Part shown: one piece after another, positions 17,043-24,971 of the stretch
How positions within the stretch are numbered: the stretch's first letter is position 1
How the letters are laid out: each line of letters opens with the position of its first letter
NCBI RefSeq assembly: GCF_021458635.1
Contig: NZ_JAIRDQ010000011.1
Span: 124,001-188,000, forward strand
Reading direction: 5' to 3'
Length of the DNA: 64,000 bases
Source: Bradyrhizobium monzae
GTDB lineage: Bacteria > Pseudomonadota > Alphaproteobacteria > Rhizobiales > Xanthobacteraceae
Made by a program: the position numbers and the translations under genes
The notes under the pieces: model-generated
What the model was told of the DNA's origin: nothing
Databases searched by the model: none
Seen by the model: the letters and a program-made list of their open reading frames with translations, nothing else

Positions 17043-17231
17043 GACTCCTCCCCGATTCTGATTCGACTCCGCGCCGTCCCCAACTTAACGAAATCCGTCA
17101 CCACATCGTCGCTTGTGCGGCGTCACAAAACTCCATCTAGTGCGATGGAAACAGAGTCCCGCGACATGTTGCGTGAACGTAACAGGACTCTCCGGGGAGT
17201 CAGCGATTCGGCCGCGATTCGTTCTAGAGTC
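17043..17231. promoter_or_regulatory. Cluster of GANTC (CcrM-type) sites with many 11-bp spacings
   Basis: Ten GANTC sites start at 17043, 17054, 17060, 17065, 17154, 17186, 17197, 17205, 17216 and 17227; one more is at 16951. Fewer than one would be expected by chance in 189 bases. Many neighbouring spacings are 11 bases, close to one helical turn. CcrM methylates GANTC in alphaproteobacteria. The region lies upstream of the Suv3-like helicase gene and could be a methylation-sensitive control region. Function is inference. Confidence 0.55.
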
Positions 17232-17299
17232 GTTCCGAAACTTAAGGCCACAGGGAAAAGCGTCGCAAAGTGAGACAGTTGCGCGAGGTTTTCACATCC

Positions 17300-17446
17300 C
17301 GTCATCCTGAGGTGGCCGCTTCTTCAGCGGCCCTCGAAGGACGACGGGCCCGGCTGGTGCCGCTCGGTTGGCACCAGGGCGGTGCATCCTTCGAGGCTCG
17401 CCCTACGGCGCGGTTGCGCCGCAAGGCGAGCACCTCAGGATGACGG
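17300..17446. repeat. Palindromic repeat (CGTCATCCTGAGG type)
   Basis: The ends CGTCATCCTGAGGTGGC and GAGCACCTCAGGATGACGG are inverted, with internal GGTGCATCCTTCGAGGCTCG and CCCTCGAAGGACGACGGGCC segments. A related copy is at 42245-42398. It ends 63 bases before the helicase start. Confidence 0.8.
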
Positions 17447-17508
17447 ATCGCCCCCGCCCCAAACAGCACTGACATTCGCCCCATCAGCCACTACCTAGTC
17501 ATTCAGAC

Positions 17509-20500
17509 ATGGCCTTTTCTTCCTCCCCCTTTGCCTCCGAGCGCGCGCTGTCCGATCGCGTGCCTGGCGCTGGCGTCACCGCGGTGCTCGGGCCGACCAA
17601 CACCGGCAAGACCCATCTCGCCATCGAACGGATGCTGGCGCATTCCTCAGGGATGATCGGCCTGCCGCTGCGGCTGCTCGCGCGCGAGGTCTATAACAAG
17701 ATCGTCGGCCGCGTTGGCGCTGATGCGGTCGCGCTGATCACCGGCGAGGAGAAGATCAAGCCGAAGAACCCGCGCTATTGGGTCTCCACCGTCGAGGCGA
17801 TGCCGCGCGACCTCGACGTCTCCTTCGTCGCCGTCGACGAGATCCAGATCGCCTCCGACCTCGAACGCGGCCACGTCTTCACCGACCGCATCCTCAATCG
17901 CCGCGGCCGCGACGAGACGCTGCTGCTGGGCGCCGCCACCATGCGCCCAATCATCGAGCGGCTGCTGCCCGGCGTCTCCATGATCACCCGTCCCAGGCTG
18001 TCGCAGCTCGAATTCGCCGGCGACCGCAAGATCACGCGCCAGCCGCGCCGGACTGCGATCGTCGCGTTCTCGGCCGATGAGGTCTACGCCATCGCCGAGC
18101 TGATCAAGCGCCAGCATGGCGGCGCCGCCGTGGTGCTGGGATCGCTGTCGCCGCGCACGCGCAATGCGCAGGTGGAGATGTTCCAGAACGGCGACGTCGA
18201 CTATCTCGTCGCCACCGACGCCGTCGGCATGGGCCTCAATCTCGACGTCGACCACGTCGCCTTCGCCTCCGACCGCAAGTTCGACGGCTATCAGTTCCGC
18301 CGTCTGACGCCGGCCGAATTCGCGCAGGTCGCCGGCCGTGCGGGGCGGGCCACCCGCAACGGCACTTTCGGCACCACGGGCCGCTGCGGCCCGTTCGAGC
18401 CTGAGCTCGTGAACGCGCTCCAGAACCACATTTTCGATCCCGTGAAGATGCTGCAATGGCGCAACTCGAAGCTGGATTTCTCCTCCCTCGGCGCGCTCCA
18501 GGTCTCGCTGAACCTCGGCCCCGGCCACGAGGTGCTGACGCGGGCGCCGATCGCCGAGGACATGCGCGTGCTCGACCACGCCGCCCGCGACGTCGAGGTG
18601 CGCGATGTCGCGCATGGCAAGGCCGCGGTGGAGCGGCTCTGGGAGGCCTGCCAGGTCCCCGACTACCGAAAACTGTCGCCGGCGGCCCATGCCGAGCTCG
18701 TCACCACGCTCTACGGCTTCCTGATGCAGAAGGGCTGCATCCCCGATTCCTGGTTCGCGGCCCAGGTCGACCAGGCCGACCGCGTCGACGGCGACATCGA
18801 CACGTTGTCGGCCCGGATCGCGCAAATTCGCACCTGGACCTTCGTTGCCAACCGCCCGGACTGGCTGCGAGACCCCGAACGCTGGCAGGGGATCGCCCGT
18901 GAGGTCGAAAATAAATTATCGGATGCGCTCCATGAACGCTTGACTGAGCGTTTCGTTGATCGCCGGACCAGTGTATTGATGCGCCGCCTGCGGGAGAACA
19001 CGAGCTTGAATACGGAAATCGGCAAGACCGGCGAAGTCATCGTCGAAGGCCATGTCATCGGCCGCCTCGATGGCTTCACCTTTGCACCGGATGCGGCAGA
19101 AGCCGGCTCCGATGCGAAAGCCTTGCAGGCTGCCGCGCAAGCGGTGCTCGCCGGCGAGATCAATACGCGTGCCGAAAAGCTGGGCGGCGCGCCCGACGAT
19201 CAGTTCGTGCTGACGTCCGACGGCACCATCCGCTGGACCGGCGATGCGGTGGCGCGGCTGACCGCCGCAGAGGAGGCGCTGCATCCGCGCATCCGCATCA
19301 TCTCGGACGAGCGCCTGACCGGTGCGCCCCGTGAGAAGGTGCAGGCGCGGCTCGACCTCTGGCTCAAGACGCATATCGAAAAGCTGCTCGGGCCGATGTT
19401 CGAGCTGTCGAAGGCCGAGGACGTCACCGGCATTGCCCGCGGCATCGCCTACCAGCTGGTCGAGGCGCTCGGCGTGCTGGAGCGTCCCAAGATTGCCAAC
19501 GAGCTGAAGGATCTCGACCAGCCCTCGCGCGCGACGCTCCGCAAGTACGGCGTCCGCTTCGGCGCCTATCACATCTATTTCCCCGGCATTCTGAAGCCAG
19601 CTGCGCGTGCGCTCGCCGCGCTGCTCTGGGCGCTGAAGCAGGACAATGTCGATCTGTCGGCACTGTCGGGTGCGCAGCATCTGGCATCGTCGGGCCGCAC
19701 CTCGTTCCCGGTCGACAAGAGCCTGCCGCGCGATGCCTATCGCGTGCTCGGCTACAAGCAGGCCGGCGAGCGCGCCGTCCGCGTCGATATCCTGGAGCGC
19801 CTGGCCGACCTGATCCGCCCGGCGCTGGCCTGGCGCGACAACGCGCCCGGCGAAAAGCCCGCCGGCGCGTTCGACGGCCGCGGTTTCGTGGTGACGCAGG
19901 CGATGACCTCGCTCACCGGCTCCGCCGGCGAGGATTTTGCCTCGGTGCTGCGCGCGCTCGGCTATCGCATGGAGAAGCGTGCGCCGCTGCCGCCGAAGCC
20001 GGCCGCCCCCGCTGCCGAGACGTCGGCCGCTGAAGCTTCCGTCGAGACGCCCGCGACCGAGGAGGCCGCAGCGCCCGCGGACGTCGCGATCGAAGCCGTC
20101 ACAGTCGAAGACGCGCCTGGTATGGAGCAGCACGACGAGCCCGCTCACGAAGAGCCGGCGCTCGAAGCCTCGCCCGAAGCGCCCGTCACACCCGAAGATG
20201 CTCCCGGCATCGCGCCGCCGGCGGAAGAGGCTGCTGCGCCCGCCGAGGCTGCTGCTGAAGAGGCTGCTGCTGAAGCCGCTCCGGCCGAGACCGCTGCAAC
20301 CGAAGCCGCAGCGTCGCCCGATGCGGCTGCGCCCGAGGCTGCCCCCGCCGAGGCTGCTGCCGCGCCCGCCGAGCCGGAGCTGGTCGAAGTCTGGCGTCCA
20401 GGTGGCCGTCACGACGACCGCAAGCCGCGCCACGAGCGCCATCGTCATCAGCGTCACAACAACAACCAGCGTCCGCAGGCTGGTGCCGAAGCCGGCAGCC

Positions 20501-20904
20501 CGCCCGCCGAAGGTGAAGCAGCCCAAGCCGCCGACGGAGAGAAGCGTAACGAGCGTCATCGTCACGGCGGTCATCGCAGGGACGGCGGCAGGGATTTCCG
20601 CAAGCCGCGCGAAGGTGGTGCCGAGGGCGCGCCGCGTCAGGAAGGAAACCGCCGCTTCGAGGGCAAGGATCGCGACAACAAGGATCGCAACCGCGACAAC
20701 AAGAAGTTCGGCGGCGACCGCGACAAGGGCCGCGACAATCGTGGTCGTGACCGCGACAAGGGGCGCGACCGTCAGGGTGGTCCGTCGCTGCGTCCCTACG
20801 CCTCGAGCGCGAATCCGCGCGAGCGCGATCGCCCAGCCGATCCGAACTCGCCCTTCGCCAAGCTCGCCGCGCTGAAAGAGCAGCTCTCCGGTCGCAAGGA
20901 GTGA
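17509..20904 (+). CDS. Suv3-like RNA/DNA helicase with long disordered C-terminus
   Basis: The 1131-residue protein has a superfamily 2 helicase core of the mitochondrial Suv3 type. Motif I is GPTNTGKT at residues 28-35, motif II DEIQ at about 110, and motif VI QVAGRAGRA at about 275. Suv3 helicases unwind RNA for exonucleolytic decay; a similar degradosome-type role is inferred. The core and its accessory domains reach about residue 825. Beyond that, about 300 residues are low-complexity: first Ala/Pro/Glu-rich, then Arg/His/Asp/Gly-rich with many RDRD and RDKGRD units, likely disordered and RNA-binding. A very close S4-domain gene follows, suggesting a joint RNA-related unit. Confidence 0.9.
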   Translation: MAFSSSPFASERALSDRVPGAGVTAVLGPTNTGKTHLAIERMLAHSSGMIGLPLRLLAREVYNKIVGRVGADAVALITGEEKIKPKNPRYWVSTVEAMPRDLDVSFVAVDEIQIASDLERGHVFTDRILNRRGRDETLLLGAATMRPIIERLLPGVSMITRPRLSQLEFAGDRKITRQPRRTAIVAFSADEVYAIAELIKRQHGGAAVVLGSLSPRTRNAQVEMFQNGDVDYLVATDAVGMGLNLDVDHVAFASDRKFDGYQFRRLTPAEFAQVAGRAGRATRNGTFGTTGRCGPFEPELVNALQNHIFDPVKMLQWRNSKLDFSSLGALQVSLNLGPGHEVLTRAPIAEDMRVLDHAARDVEVRDVAHGKAAVERLWEACQVPDYRKLSPAAHAELVTTLYGFLMQKGCIPDSWFAAQVDQADRVDGDIDTLSARIAQIRTWTFVANRPDWLRDPERWQGIAREVENKLSDALHERLTERFVDRRTSVLMRRLRENTSLNTEIGKTGEVIVEGHVIGRLDGFTFAPDAAEAGSDAKALQAAAQAVLAGEINTRAEKLGGAPDDQFVLTSDGTIRWTGDAVARLTAAEEALHPRIRIISDERLTGAPREKVQARLDLWLKTHIEKLLGPMFELSKAEDVTGIARGIAYQLVEALGVLERPKIANELKDLDQPSRATLRKYGVRFGAYHIYFPGILKPAARALAALLWALKQDNVDLSALSGAQHLASSGRTSFPVDKSLPRDAYRVLGYKQAGERAVRVDILERLADLIRPALAWRDNAPGEKPAGAFDGRGFVVTQAMTSLTGSAGEDFASVLRALGYRMEKRAPLPPKPAAPAAETSAAEASVETPATEEAAAPADVAIEAVTVEDAPGMEQHDEPAHEEPALEASPEAPVTPEDAPGIAPPAEEAAAPAEAAAEEAAAEAAPAETAATEAAASPDAAAPEAAPAEAAAAPAEPELVEVWRPGGRHDDRKPRHERHRHQRHNNNQRPQAGAEAGSPPAEGEAAQAADGEKRNERHRHGGHRRDGGRDFRKPREGGAEGAPRQEGNRRFEGKDRDNKDRNRDNKKFGGDRDKGRDNRGRDRDKGRDRQGGPSLRPYASSANPRERDRPADPNSPFAKLAALKEQLSGRKE

Positions 20905-20908
20905 TCCC

Positions 20909-21181
20909 ACGACCGAGCGGCAGCGCCTCGACAAATGGCTGTGGCACGCGCGGGTGGTGAAGGCGCGCACCTCCGCGTCTGAGCTCGTCGAGTCCGGTCA
21001 CGTTCGCATCAACGGCACGCGCGAGAAATCGCCGGGCCACGCGATCAAGATCGGCGACGTCATCACGGTCGCGCTCGATCGCACCGTGCGCGTGTTGAAG
21101 GTGACCGGCTTCAACGAGCGCCGCGGCGATTCGGCCTCGGCGCGCGTGCTCTACGAAGAACTCGGTGAACGCAAAGAGTAA
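20909..21181 (+). CDS. S4-domain RNA-binding protein (Hsp15-like)
   Basis: The protein contains an S4 domain, RLDKWLWHARVVKARTSA followed by LVESGHVRING, as in Hsp15/HslR, which binds ribosomal RNA of stalled 50S subunits. The first standard start in frame is GTG at 20954, but that would cut off the conserved RLDKWLWHAR strand and helix. The frame is open upstream, and an AAGGAG site at 20896-20901 is followed seven bases later by ACG at 20909, giving TERQRLDKW. I therefore propose ACG as the start. A GTG at 20901 is in a different frame. It lies just behind the helicase stop. Confidence 0.8.
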   Translation, partial: TTERQRLDKWLWHARVVKARTSASELVESGHVRINGTREKSPGHAIKIGDVITVALDRTVRVLKVTGFNERRGDSASARVLYEELGERKE

Positions 21182-21317
21182 TTAATTGCGCTTAGAGTTC
21201 ATTTCTTGGTCGATCAAGCACATAAAGCCGTCATGATCGGGGCTTCCCGACCTTGCAGCGCCGGGCCATCCGCGCTACGCAAGCCGCGACTTTTAAAAGA
21301 GCTTTTCGGAGCGTTGG

Positions 21318-21656
21318 ATGACTTACGTCGTCACTGAAGCCTGCATCAAGTGCAAGTACACCGACTGCGTCGAGGTCTGCCCGGTCGACTGTTTCTACGA
21401 GGGTGACAACATGCTCGTCATCCACCCGGACGAGTGCATCGATTGCGGCGTGTGCGAGCCGGAGTGCCCCGCCGACGCCATCAAGCCGGACACGGAACCG
21501 GGCCTGGAAAAGTGGCTCCAGGTCAATGCCGACTACGCCAAGAGCTGGCCGAATATCACCCAGAAGAAAGAATCACCCGAAGACGCGAAGGAATTCGACG
21601 GGATGGAAGGGAAGTTCGAGAAATATTTTTCTCCGAACCCCGGCTCCGGAGACTAA
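21318..21656 (+). CDS. fdxA: FdxA-type 7Fe-8S ferredoxin
   Basis: The 112-residue protein starts MTYVVTEACIKCKYTDCVEV. Cysteines at 9, 17 and 21 (plus 12 and 25) form the 3Fe-4S site region, and C40-x2-C43-x2-C46-x3-C50 followed by Pro forms the 4Fe-4S site. This is the azotobacter ferredoxin I type, a soluble low-potential electron carrier, common in alphaproteobacteria ahead of carD. The C-terminus ends in an acidic tail with KYFSPNPG. No FNR- or Irr-type box is obvious upstream. Confidence 0.95.
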   Translation: MTYVVTEACIKCKYTDCVEVCPVDCFYEGDNMLVIHPDECIDCGVCEPECPADAIKPDTEPGLEKWLQVNADYAKSWPNITQKKESPEDAKEFDGMEGKFEKYFSPNPGSGD

Positions 21657-21725
21657 ATTCCGGCGCAAACTTAACCCTAATACCTTCGTCAACGTCGAAA
21701 AGCAGCCCTGAAGACCCCTAAATCA

Positions 21726-21753
21726 TTGATTTTTGCGGGAAATGTGCTATATT
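21726..21753 (+). promoter_or_regulatory. Sigma70-like promoter of carD
   Basis: TTGATT at 21726-21731 and TATATT at 21748-21753 are separated by 16 bases. Transcription would start near 21760, inside the first part of the open frame, so the translation start of carD must lie further downstream. Confidence 0.55.
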
Positions 21754-21852
21754 GGGCACATTAAGCTGAACCTCCGTCAGCCCAGTTGGCTCCGTTGGGT
21801 TCCCGTGAAACCAAATGTCGAACAGGGGCGTGGCAGTTTCCGCGCGCAGGCT

Positions 21853-22818
21853 GTGTCACAGAAAACGCGTAAAAAGAGTACTTCAGCGAGGGCTTCCCAT
21901 AAGGAGGCCAAAAAAGTCGCCGCGGCCAGCCGTAGCGCATCCAAGGGTCGGGCCGCTGCCAAGGCGCCGCCGGCTGCAAAGTCCTCGAAGAACAAAAGAA
22001 GCGCAATGCCTCACAAGACTGCCAAACCGGCCGCGAAAGCGACCGTTGCCAAGCCTGCTGCTGCCAAGCCTGTTCTTGCCAAGGCTCCCGCTGCCAAGCC
22101 CGTTGCTCCGAAGGCCCCTGTTGTTGCCCCTGCCAAGGCTCCCGTTGCTGCTGCGAAGCCGGCCGTGAAGGCCGCTGCACCTGCGCCGAAGGTCGAGGAA
22201 AAGAAGGTCGTGACCCAGCGTCAGGGCTTCAAGGCCAATGAATTCGTCGTCTATCCCGCTCACGGCGTCGGCCAGATCCTGGCCATCGAGGAGCAGGAGA
22301 TCGCCGGCGCGAAGCTCGAGCTGTTCGTCATCAACTTCATCAAGGACAAGATGACGCTGCGCGTTCCGACCGCCAAGGTCGCCAACGTCGGCATGCGCAA
22401 GCTGTCCGAGCCCGCGCTGGTCAAGAAGGCGCTGGAGACGCTGAAGGGCCGCGCCCGCGTCAAGCGCACCATGTGGTCGCGCCGCGCCCAGGAATACGAA
22501 GCGAAGATCAACTCGGGCGACATCGTCGCGATCGCGGAAGTCGTGCGCGACCTCTATCGCTCGGAGTCGCAGCCGGAGCAGTCCTACAGCGAACGTCAGC
22601 TCTATGAAGCGGCGCTCGATCGTCTGTCCCGCGAGATCGCAGTGGTGCAGCACTCGACCGAGACCGAAGCGGTCAAGGAGATCGAGGCCCAGCTCGCCAA
22701 GAGCCCACGCCGCAACGCCAAGGCGGAAGCCGCCGACGGCGAAGGCGAGACGGATGCCGAGGGCGATACCGACGATACTGATGGCGATGGCACCACCGTC
22801 GCTGACGAGGCCGCATAA
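21853..22818 (+). CDS. carD: CarD family transcriptional regulator with H1-like tail
   Basis: CarD proteins bind the RNA polymerase beta subunit and stabilise open promoter complexes. The CarD/TRCF-like domain begins near FKANEFVVYPAHGVGQI (22226) and extends through the helical C-terminal domain. The N-terminal 100 or more residues are almost purely Ala, Lys and Pro with AKPA-type repeats, reminiscent of histone H1 tails, and the C-terminus is acidic (GEGETDAEGDTDD). The start is uncertain: GTG at 21853 keeps the same Lys/Ala composition, ATG at 22006 is an alternative, and 21733 is ruled out by the promoter. A strong terminator follows. Confidence 0.9.
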   Translation: MSQKTRKKSTSARASHKEAKKVAAASRSASKGRAAAKAPPAAKSSKNKRSAMPHKTAKPAAKATVAKPAAAKPVLAKAPAAKPVAPKAPVVAPAKAPVAAAKPAVKAAAPAPKVEEKKVVTQRQGFKANEFVVYPAHGVGQILAIEEQEIAGAKLELFVINFIKDKMTLRVPTAKVANVGMRKLSEPALVKKALETLKGRARVKRTMWSRRAQEYEAKINSGDIVAIAEVVRDLYRSESQPEQSYSERQLYEAALDRLSREIAVVQHSTETEAVKEIEAQLAKSPRRNAKAEAADGEGETDAEGDTDDTDGDGTTVADEAA

Positions 22819-22847
22819 GCGGCTCACGTCGATCGCAAGCAATCAAA

Positions 22848-22875
22848 AGCCCGGCCGGATGGCCGGGCTTTTTGT
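22848..22875 (+). terminator. Intrinsic terminator of carD
   Basis: A nine-base-pair stem AGCCCGGCC/GGCCGGGCT with a GGAT loop is followed by TTTTGTTTG. It ends 30 bases before the convergent adenylate cyclase stop. Confidence 0.9.
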
Positions 22876-22904
22876 TTGTGATGCAGCGGCGGTCGAGCCT
22901 TGCC

Positions 22905-24302
22905 TTACGGCGCTGCGCGCGGCTGGGTCCAGATCGCGATCGGCCGCTCGAGCCCGCGGATCGCTTGGGGATCCAGGGCGATCAACGATGCAAATGTGTC
23001 GGCTGTGCTGCCGAGCTCCAGCTTGGCGCGGCTGACGAGATCGTGGCTTGCTACCAGCGCACAGCCGAGCGTGCGCGTCAGTGCTTCGAGGCGGCTTGCG
23101 GCGTTGACGGTCGCGCCGATCACGGCAAATTCCAGACAGGTGTGCCCGATGTCGCCGAGCACCACCGGCCCGTAATGCAGGCCAAAGCTGACGTGCATCG
23201 GCGGTTCACCGGACGCTCTTCGCTGCGCGCTCCAGCCGTCCGCTGCCGCCATCATGGCCTGGGCGCAGCGCAGCGCATTGCTGGCGTCGCGCGTGCCGGC
23301 GAAGGGCGTGCCGAATGTCGCCATCAATCCGTCGCCCAGATATTTGTCCAACGTCCCGTCGTGACGGAAAACCTCCTGCTCCATCAATCCGTGGAATTCG
23401 CGCAACGTCCGCACCACCTCCTCCGGAGGACGCACATCGGCAAAGGCCGTGAAGCCGACGATATCCACGAACAGCACCGCGACGTCCTGCGTGCGCACCT
23501 GCTTCAGTGGCTCGTCGTGCTTCGACAATTCCGTCACGACGTTGGGTGAGAAATAGCGCGCAAGGTTGCCGCGCTCCCGTTCCACCGCGGCATGCCGTAT
23601 CAGCAGATCGTTGCTGCGACGGACGGCGAGCGCCAGCGTCACGGCGACGATCATGAAGACGACGACTTCCTGGATGCGGAGGCCGAATCCGATCGCAGCA
23701 GGAGAGATCAGCGCGAGCAGCCTGTGATCGCTGCCCACCGCGTCCGCAATGCGGGCGGTCAGTGCGGGATCGCGATCTGGTTGCCACCACACCCAGGCTA
23801 CGCCGATCACCCAGAGCGCTGCGGTCCATGTTCCGACCGCAACCACGGTTCGCCAGGAATAGGCCAGCGTGGCGCCCGAGAGCAGCACGAAGAAGTAGAT
23901 GAAGTTGCCGAAATGGTATTGCATCGCCACCGGCCAGTGCGTCGTGCCGAAGGGATTCGGGACGACGATGACGAATGTGAGAAGCGCCAGGTCGCAGAAC
24001 AAAAGCGCCAGTTCCGATCGCGACACGCCCACCCGCCCGACCCTGACCTGGGCCCAGCCGATCAGTGCGAACAGGCCGAGCAGCGCCACGTAGTAGAGCT
24101 GCTCCCAGGCCGGGTTGATGGCCGGCAGCAGGCAGGCGATGACCGCCAGTGCGACATAGCGAGCCCGCACGGCCAGTTGCAGGCCCTCCTGCTTGGCGGA
24201 TGCGAGTGCGGCCTGCGCGAACTGAACGGTTTCGGTCTCGCGCTGGCTGCGCGCGCGTGAAGGCGCGGCAGACGAGTCGAGGCGCTCGACGAGCATTGTC
24301 AC
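22905..24302 (-). CDS. Membrane-bound class III adenylate/guanylate cyclase
   Basis: The protein of about 465 residues has an N-terminal half with six or so membrane segments and a C-terminal class III nucleotide cyclase domain. The two metal-binding aspartates are seen in LFVDIVGFTAFAD and DKYLGDGLMATFG, so catalysis is likely. It would make cyclic AMP (or cGMP) at the cytoplasmic face, possibly in response to a membrane signal. The GTG at 24302 is preceded by GAGGAG on the minus strand; ATG at 24296 is close. It follows actR in the same direction after about 135 bases. Confidence 0.88.
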   Translation of the reverse strand: MTMLVERLDSSAAPSRARSQRETETVQFAQAALASAKQEGLQLAVRARYVALAVIACLLPAINPAWEQLYYVALLGLFALIGWAQVRVGRVGVSRSELALLFCDLALLTFVIVVPNPFGTTHWPVAMQYHFGNFIYFFVLLSGATLAYSWRTVVAVGTWTAALWVIGVAWVWWQPDRDPALTARIADAVGSDHRLLALISPAAIGFGLRIQEVVVFMIVAVTLALAVRRSNDLLIRHAAVERERGNLARYFSPNVVTELSKHDEPLKQVRTQDVAVLFVDIVGFTAFADVRPPEEVVRTLREFHGLMEQEVFRHDGTLDKYLGDGLMATFGTPFAGTRDASNALRCAQAMMAAADGWSAQRRASGEPPMHVSFGLHYGPVVLGDIGHTCLEFAVIGATVNAASRLEALTRTLGCALVASHDLVSRAKLELGSTADTFASLIALDPQAIRGLERPIAIWTQPRAAP

Positions 24303-24437
24303 GGGGCGGTCTCCTCGCTTGGGGCGTTGCAGCACAACGGCGGCTGTCAGCCGCCGCAACCGATCATCAGTCTAGTGATGCATGGCCGCGAGGTCATCAG
24401 TTCGGCTGCGTGTTTTCCACCCGCGCGGCGAACCGCT

Positions 24438-24971
24438 CTACTTCACCGGCCGCTTCTCGAGCTTCCTCGCCAGCGTGCGCCGGTGCATGCCCAACCTCCG
24501 CGCTGCTTCCGAGATGTTGAAATCCGTCTCGATCAGCGTCTGGTGGATACGCTCCCATTCGAGCGTCTTGATCGAAGTCGGCCGCACGTCCAGCGCGACG
24601 TCGGCGTTGCCTTCGGCCTTGTTGAAGGCGGCTTCGATGTCGTCGGTGTTGGAGGGCTTCGCAAGGTAGTGGCAAGCGCCGAGCTTGATCGCTTCGACGG
24701 CGGTGGAGATGCTGGCGAAGCCCGTCAGCACCACGATCAGCGTCTCCTCGTCATGGGTATGCAGCAGCTCGACACAGGCAAGGCCGGAGGCGCCACCGAG
24801 CTTGAGATCGACCACGGCATAGCCGAAGGATCGCTCCTCCAGAACCTTCCGGACCTCCTCGATCGAAGCGGCGAGCACGACCTCGTAGCCGCGGCGCTCG
24901 AACGAACGCTTCAGCGTGCGCGCGAAACCTTCGTCGTCCTCGACGACGATGAGCGAACGGTCAGACGTCAA
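24438..24971 (-). CDS. actR: Response regulator ActR (RegA/PrrA family)
   Basis: The 177-residue protein is a RegA/ActR-type regulator. The receiver domain carries the acidic pocket VVEDDE at residues 10-14, the phospho-acceptor D55 in VVDLKLGG and a conserved Lys in YLAKPS. A short Pro-containing linker leads to a Fis-type HTH, ISEAARRLGMHRRTLARKL, at the end. The family controls respiratory oxidases, nitrogen fixation and CO2 fixation in response to redox state. The start overlaps the actS stop by 11 bases, so the two are translated together. Confidence 0.94.
   Translation of the reverse strand: MTSDRSLIVVEDDEGFARTLKRSFERRGYEVVLAASIEEVRKVLEERSFGYAVVDLKLGGASGLACVELLHTHDEETLIVVLTGFASISTAVEAIKLGACHYLAKPSNTDDIEAAFNKAEGNADVALDVRPTSIKTLEWERIHQTLIETDFNISEAARRLGMHRRTLARKLEKRPVK

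Larger units (their letters stand above)
16861..17508. other. 648-base intergenic region before the helicase gene
   Basis: The region contains two palindromic repeats (16872-16950, 17300-17446) and, between them, about 350 bases with an exceptional density of GANTC sites. A reading frame of 86 codons at 17013-17273 has no ribosome site and no family character, so I do not call it. This region must hold the helicase promoter. Confidence 0.5.

Noticed and set aside
17013..17273. 86-codon frame in the GANTC-rich region
   Set aside because: No ribosome site, no hydrophobic core pattern, Ser/Arg-rich; the GANTC spacing explains the sequence pattern better.
18916..20970. 684-codon minus-strand frame opposite the helicase tail
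   Set aside because: The composition mirrors the low-complexity tail on the real strand; no ribosome site or domain.
21208..21224. Possible FNR/FixK box before fdxA (TTGGTCGATCAA)
   Set aside because: The half-sites are two bases too close for the TTGAT-N4-ATCAA consensus and the left half deviates.
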